Shown here piece by piece: positions 61,567-64,000 of a DNA stretch of 64,000 bases. The position numbers and the translations under genes were made by a program. Below the pieces are notes generated by a model. The model searched no databases, was not told the origin of the DNA, and saw nothing but the letters and a program-made list of their open reading frames with translations. Origin of the DNA: Actinophytocola xanthii (lineage in GTDB: Bacteria; Actinomycetota; Actinomycetes; Mycobacteriales; Pseudonocardiaceae); the NCBI RefSeq assembly GCF_001921205.1, contig NZ_MSIE01000024.1:1-64000 (forward strand), read 5' to 3'. How positions within the stretch are numbered: position 1 is the first letter of the stretch; each line of letters begins with the position of its first letter.

Positions 61567-61798
61567 GGCCGGCTCCTCCTGCCTGCGTCGCCCGCGACCG
61601 TGCGGGCGCCCCGCTCCCGCGGGGCCTGGCAACGTCGGTACCCGGCCCGCCAAAGGGCCGTAGAAAACGCGCGGTACCCGCGCGCATTCAAACAGGTCAC
61701 GGCGCGCCCCGGTACTCCACGGTGGACCCCAACAGCACAGGGTGACGTGTTGAGTCCGGAGAGTTCACCTCGAGGGGGGATGGGTAGCCTCGGGCACC

Positions 61799-62521
61799 GT
61801 GATCGTCCGCGTCGCCGTCGTGCCCCACCCCCCGTTGCTGGTGCCCGAGCTCGTGGGCGCGGACGACCCGACGGCGCGCCTGGTCCGCGAGGCGTGCCTG
61901 GACGCCGCCGCCGAGCTGGCGGCGGCCGCGCCCCGCTGGGTGGCGGTCGGCGCCGACCCCTCCGGACCGTCCGTCGTGGCCTCGGACCGGGCCGGCACCT
62001 TCGTCGGGTTCGGCGTGGACGTCGTCGTGGGCCTGTCCGACAAGGTGGCCGAGCCCGACCCCGCGCTGCCGCTGCCGGCGCTGGTTGCGGCGTGGTTACG
62101 CACCCGGGTGGGGGCCGAGGAGGTCGCCGTCCACCTGGTACCGCCCGACCTGCCGCCTGAGGACTGTCGTGCCTACGGCGAGCGCCTGGCCAGCGACCTG
62201 GCCGACCCGGCCCCCGTGGGCCTGCTGGTCCTCGGCGACGGTTCCCACCGCCACGGCGACCAGGCCGTCGGCCGCCCCGACCCCCGCGCCGCCTCGTTCG
62301 ACGACGACGTGCACGCCGCCCTCAGCGCCGCCGACCCCGCCGCCCTGCTGGCCGTGGACGCCGCCCTGGCCCAGGAGTTGGGCGCCGTCGGCCGAGCCCC
62401 CTGGCAGGTCCTGGCCGCGACCGTGGCGGCGGACGCCCGCCGCTGGAAGCCGGCCGAGGCGAAGCTGCTGGTGCCCTTCGGGGTCGCCTACCACGTCGCG
62501 GTCTGGACGCCGGTCCGATGA
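61799..62521 (+). CDS. Class III extradiol dioxygenase-like (LigB fold) protein
   Basis: A 240-residue protein beginning [20 protein letters not shown], like LigB/MEMO-family enzymes where the first His binds metal, with [20 protein letters not shown] carrying further His. It corresponds to Rv2728c, located next to miaA. No aromatic-degradation genes are near, so an aromatic dioxygenase role is doubtful. GTG 61799 follows TAGCCT (61785-61790) by eight bases. Its TGA overlaps the miaA ATG, a link kept in actinobacteria. Confidence 0.78.
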   Translation: MIVRVAVVPHPPLLVPELVGADDPTARLVREACLDAAAELAAAAPRWVAVGADPSGPSVVASDRAGTFVGFGVDVVVGLSDKVAEPDPALPLPALVAAWLRTRVGAEEVAVHLVPPDLPPEDCRAYGERLASDLADPAPVGLLVLGDGSHRHGDQAVGRPDPRAASFDDDVHAALSAADPAALLAVDAALAQELGAVGRAPWQVLAATVAADARRWKPAEAKLLVPFGVAYHVAVWTPVR

Positions 62522-63411
62522 GGCCGATCGCGGTCGTCGGCCCCACCGCGACCGGAAAGTCACAACTCGGTATCGCCCTCGCCGAGGCCCTCGACGGCGC
62601 CGTCGTCAACGCCGACGCGATGCAGCTCTACCGCGGGATGGACATCGGCACCGCCAAGGTCCCGGCCGCGGAGCGCCGAGCCGTGCCCCACCACCTCCTG
62701 GACGTCCTGGACGTCACCGAGACCGCGTCGGTCGCCGCCTACCAACGCGACGCCAGGTCGATCGTCGAGGACCTCCTGGCCAAGGGCCGCCGCCCCATCA
62801 TCGTCGGCGGCTCGGGCCTGTACGTCCGAGCCGTCCTGGACGACCTGGAGTTCCCCGGGACCGACCCGGAGATCCGGGCGCGCCTGGAGTCGGAGCTGGC
62901 CGTGGCTGGCGCGCCCGCCCTGCACGATCGCCTCACGGTGCTGGACCCGGCCGCCGCCACCGCGATCCTGCCGGCCAACGGCCGCCGGATCGTGCGGGCG
63001 CTCGAGGTCATCGAGCTCACCGGCCGCCCGTTCTCCGCGACGATGCCGAGGCCGGGGCCCGCCCGGTGGGGGACGGTGCAACTCGGCCTGGACCTGGAGA
63101 CGAGCGTCCTGGACGAGCGGGTGGACCGCCGCGTGGACCAGATGTTCGCCGCGGGGCTGGTCGAGGAGGTCCGTGAGCTGGAGGGGCGGGGGTTGCGGGA
63201 GGGCCGGACGGCGTCCCGGGCACTGGGCTACCAGCAGGTTTTGGAGGCTCTCGACGGTGCGCACGACCTCGCCGCCGCCGCCGAAGCCACGGCGAGAGCG
63301 ACCCGCCGGTTCGTTCGGCGGCAACGCTCCTGGTTCCGCCGGGACGAGCGCGTCCACTGGCTGGACGCGACCCGGCCGGACCTGGTCGTCGCGGCGTTGT
63401 CCCTCGTCTGA
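62518..63411 (+). CDS. miaA: tRNA dimethylallyltransferase
   Basis: A 297-residue prenyltransferase that adds dimethylallyl to A37 of tRNAs, the substrate step for MiaB encoded 3.2 kb upstream. P-loop [20 protein letters not shown], substrate-site Asp in [26 protein letters not shown] and the tRNA contact GGSGLYVRA. The C-terminal [16 protein letters not shown] is standard. ATG 62518 overlaps the previous stop (ATGA). dapF follows after 454 bases with its own promoter. Confidence 0.95.
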   Translation: MRPIAVVGPTATGKSQLGIALAEALDGAVVNADAMQLYRGMDIGTAKVPAAERRAVPHHLLDVLDVTETASVAAYQRDARSIVEDLLAKGRRPIIVGGSGLYVRAVLDDLEFPGTDPEIRARLESELAVAGAPALHDRLTVLDPAAATAILPANGRRIVRALEVIELTGRPFSATMPRPGPARWGTVQLGLDLETSVLDERVDRRVDQMFAAGLVEEVRELEGRGLREGRTASRALGYQQVLEALDGAHDLAAAAEATARATRRFVRRQRSWFRRDERVHWLDATRPDLVVAALSLV

Positions 63412-63621
63412 GTTCCTCGTCTGGCCTTCCCCGAGTCTTTCCGCCGTCGGCAGCGGTCAGGGTTCGTTTCCGACTCCGCGCCGGCCTTTCTCGTGGCCAG
63501 GTGCCTACTTGGCCGTTCGCTTCGCTCCTGTTGTTGGCCCGCCTGGCTCCTCTCCGGCGCGCGCCTCGGGTGCCCGCCCCGGTCGCCCACTGCCACCGAG
63601 TCTTCCGTTCGCGATGGCGAG

Positions 63622-63630
63622 TTATCCACA
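63622..63630 (+). other. Perfect DnaA box upstream of dapF
   Basis: TTATCCACA matches the DnaA consensus at all nine positions. It is single; no cluster or AT-rich unwinding element surrounds it. It lies 236 bases before the dapF start. Confidence 0.55.
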
Positions 63631-63704
63631 GGTTGCTCCGTGCGCCCCGTTCACCCCCACGGGGCGATACGCTGGCAAGGCGGGACGCCCCCGGGAACGG
63701 GTGG

Positions 63705-63852
63705 GGGTTGTTCACTGGGGGCCGCGGCAAGCAACAGGTGTGTGTGGGGTTGTTTGCTGGCGGCGGCGGCAAGCACCAGGCGGGTCGGGTTGTTCGCTGG
63801 GGCGGCTGCAGGCGGGTGGGGAGAGACGGCTGGGGCTTGTCTGCGGGCGGCA
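63705..63852 (+). repeat. Imperfect 40-46-bp tandem repeat before dapF
   Basis: Four copies start at 63705, 63747, 63787 and 63833, each opening GGGTTGTT or GGGCTTGT, followed by a CTGG/GCGG run and, in the first two, a GGCAAGCAnCAGG block. Spacing is 42, 40 and 46 bases; similarity falls toward dapF. The last copy ends at the dapF -10. The rest of the 63412-63865 gap holds only the DnaA box and no gene. Confidence 0.7.
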
Positions 63853-63865
63853 CTAGGCTGGTGAC

Positions 63866-64000
63866 GTGCACATTTCGTTCCTCAAGGGGCATGGCACGGA
63901 GAACGACTTCGTCCTGTTGCCCGATGTCGACGCCGTCCTCGACCTGACGCCTGCTCGGGTGCGTGCCCTGTGCGACCGGCGCGCGGGCCTCGGTGCCGAC
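63866..64000 (+). CDS. dapF: Diaminopimelate epimerase (partial, N-terminus)
   Basis: The first 45 residues, cut by the right edge: [20 protein letters not shown] and [12 protein letters not shown]. FxKxHGxxNDF and CDRxxGxGAD are the two N-terminal DapF signatures. The enzyme converts LL- to meso-diaminopimelate for lysine and peptidoglycan synthesis. GTG 63866 follows TAGGCT (63854-63859) by six bases, so it should be leaderless. Its position after miaA matches actinobacterial order (Rv2726c). Confidence 0.9.
   Translation, partial: MHISFLKGHGTENDFVLLPDVDAVLDLTPARVRALCDRRAGLGAD

Noticed and set aside
63622-63630. Possible replication origin at the DnaA box
   Set aside because: Only one perfect box, no AT-rich unwinding region and no dnaA or dnaN nearby.
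63705-63852. CRISPR-like array
   Set aside because: Repeats are imperfect and directly adjacent with no unique spacers, and there are no cas genes.
63017-63892. Minus-strand open frame across miaA and the dapF tandem repeats with PPxxNNP-like repeats
   Set aside because: The protein repeats simply reflect the DNA repeats and most of the frame is antisense to miaA.

Overview
The window is chromosomal DNA of a very GC-rich actinobacterium with many GTG starts, 4-bp GTGA/ATGA gene overlaps and mycothiol-type enzymes. Gene order recalls Mycobacterium tuberculosis in two blocks: the Rv2191-to-Rv2170 block (DnaQ-UvrC fusion, NlpC/P60, PimB', FadD15, SRPBCC, ArsA-like ATPase, PlsC, RNase AS, AroG, PknL, Rv2175c, IdsA, MetF-like, LppM, GNAT) and the Rv2738c-to-Rv2726c block (DUF3046, recA, recX, miaB, DUF349, miaA, dapF). 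recA has no intein and gluABCD lies between recX and miaB, as in Corynebacterium. Together with the accessory genes this suggests the Pseudonocardiaceae (Saccharothrix, Actinokineospora, Amycolatopsis and relatives). These assignments are from memory of the families; no search was run.

Layout. 1-3.2 kb (minus): a Cgl0159-type aldolase-fold protein, iolC and the DnaQ-UvrC fusion, all overlapping. 3.3-9.1 kb (plus): NYN-domain protein, a 61-residue four-cysteine protein, an NlpC/P60 hydrolase behind a highly structured leader that may be a c-di-AMP riboswitch, a membrane-anchored metallopeptidase and PimB'. 9.1-12.2 kb (minus): two YbaB/EbfC proteins, a WXG-like/CHAP protein and a truncated, motif-degenerate FadD15 relative. 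12.2-22.5 kb: SRPBCC proteins, phosphoesterase, ArsA-like ATPase, ROK glucokinase, acyltransferase, RNase AS, a probably PPi-dependent phosphofructokinase, amidase and AroG. 22.5-32.5 kb: PASTA kinase, Rv2175c-like protein, lipoprotein, prenyl synthase, MetF-like reductase, LppM, DUF885, GNAT and a YbaK/ProX-type deacylase.

32.5-38.2 kb: a two-gene operon (HEPN protein and mycothiol/DinB-fold enzyme) behind a consensus promoter carrying a perfect SOS box; a double VOC protein; a serine hydrolase with C-terminal membrane segments overlapping a histidine kinase/response regulator pair; another VOC protein. 38.4-47.4 kb: the giant helicase Lhr, then two tandem Hsp70-like ATPases, each with a single membrane span and a four-cysteine outer domain, and a VOC protein. 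47.4-49.5 kb: a tiny membrane protein, DUF3046, and recA-recX under an SOS box with DnaA-box-like sites in the leader. 49.5-50.8 kb is gene-free but rich in inverted repeats. 50.8-54.3 kb: a three-gene succinate dehydrogenase (Sdh1 type). 54.3-57.7 kb (minus): gluABCD glutamate uptake. 57.8-64 kb: miaB, a membrane protein, DUF349, a LigB-like protein, miaA and the start of dapF, whose upstream gap carries a 40-46-bp tandem repeat and a perfect DnaA box.

Shared features. At least 18 genes have a TANNNT hexamer ending 6-8 bases before the start codon and no Shine-Dalgarno, the arrangement expected for leaderless mRNAs. The most unusual parts of the window are the duplicated membrane Hsp70-like ATPases, the SOS-box HEPN operon, the FadD/CHAP/YbaB insertion, and the structured NlpC/P60 leader.
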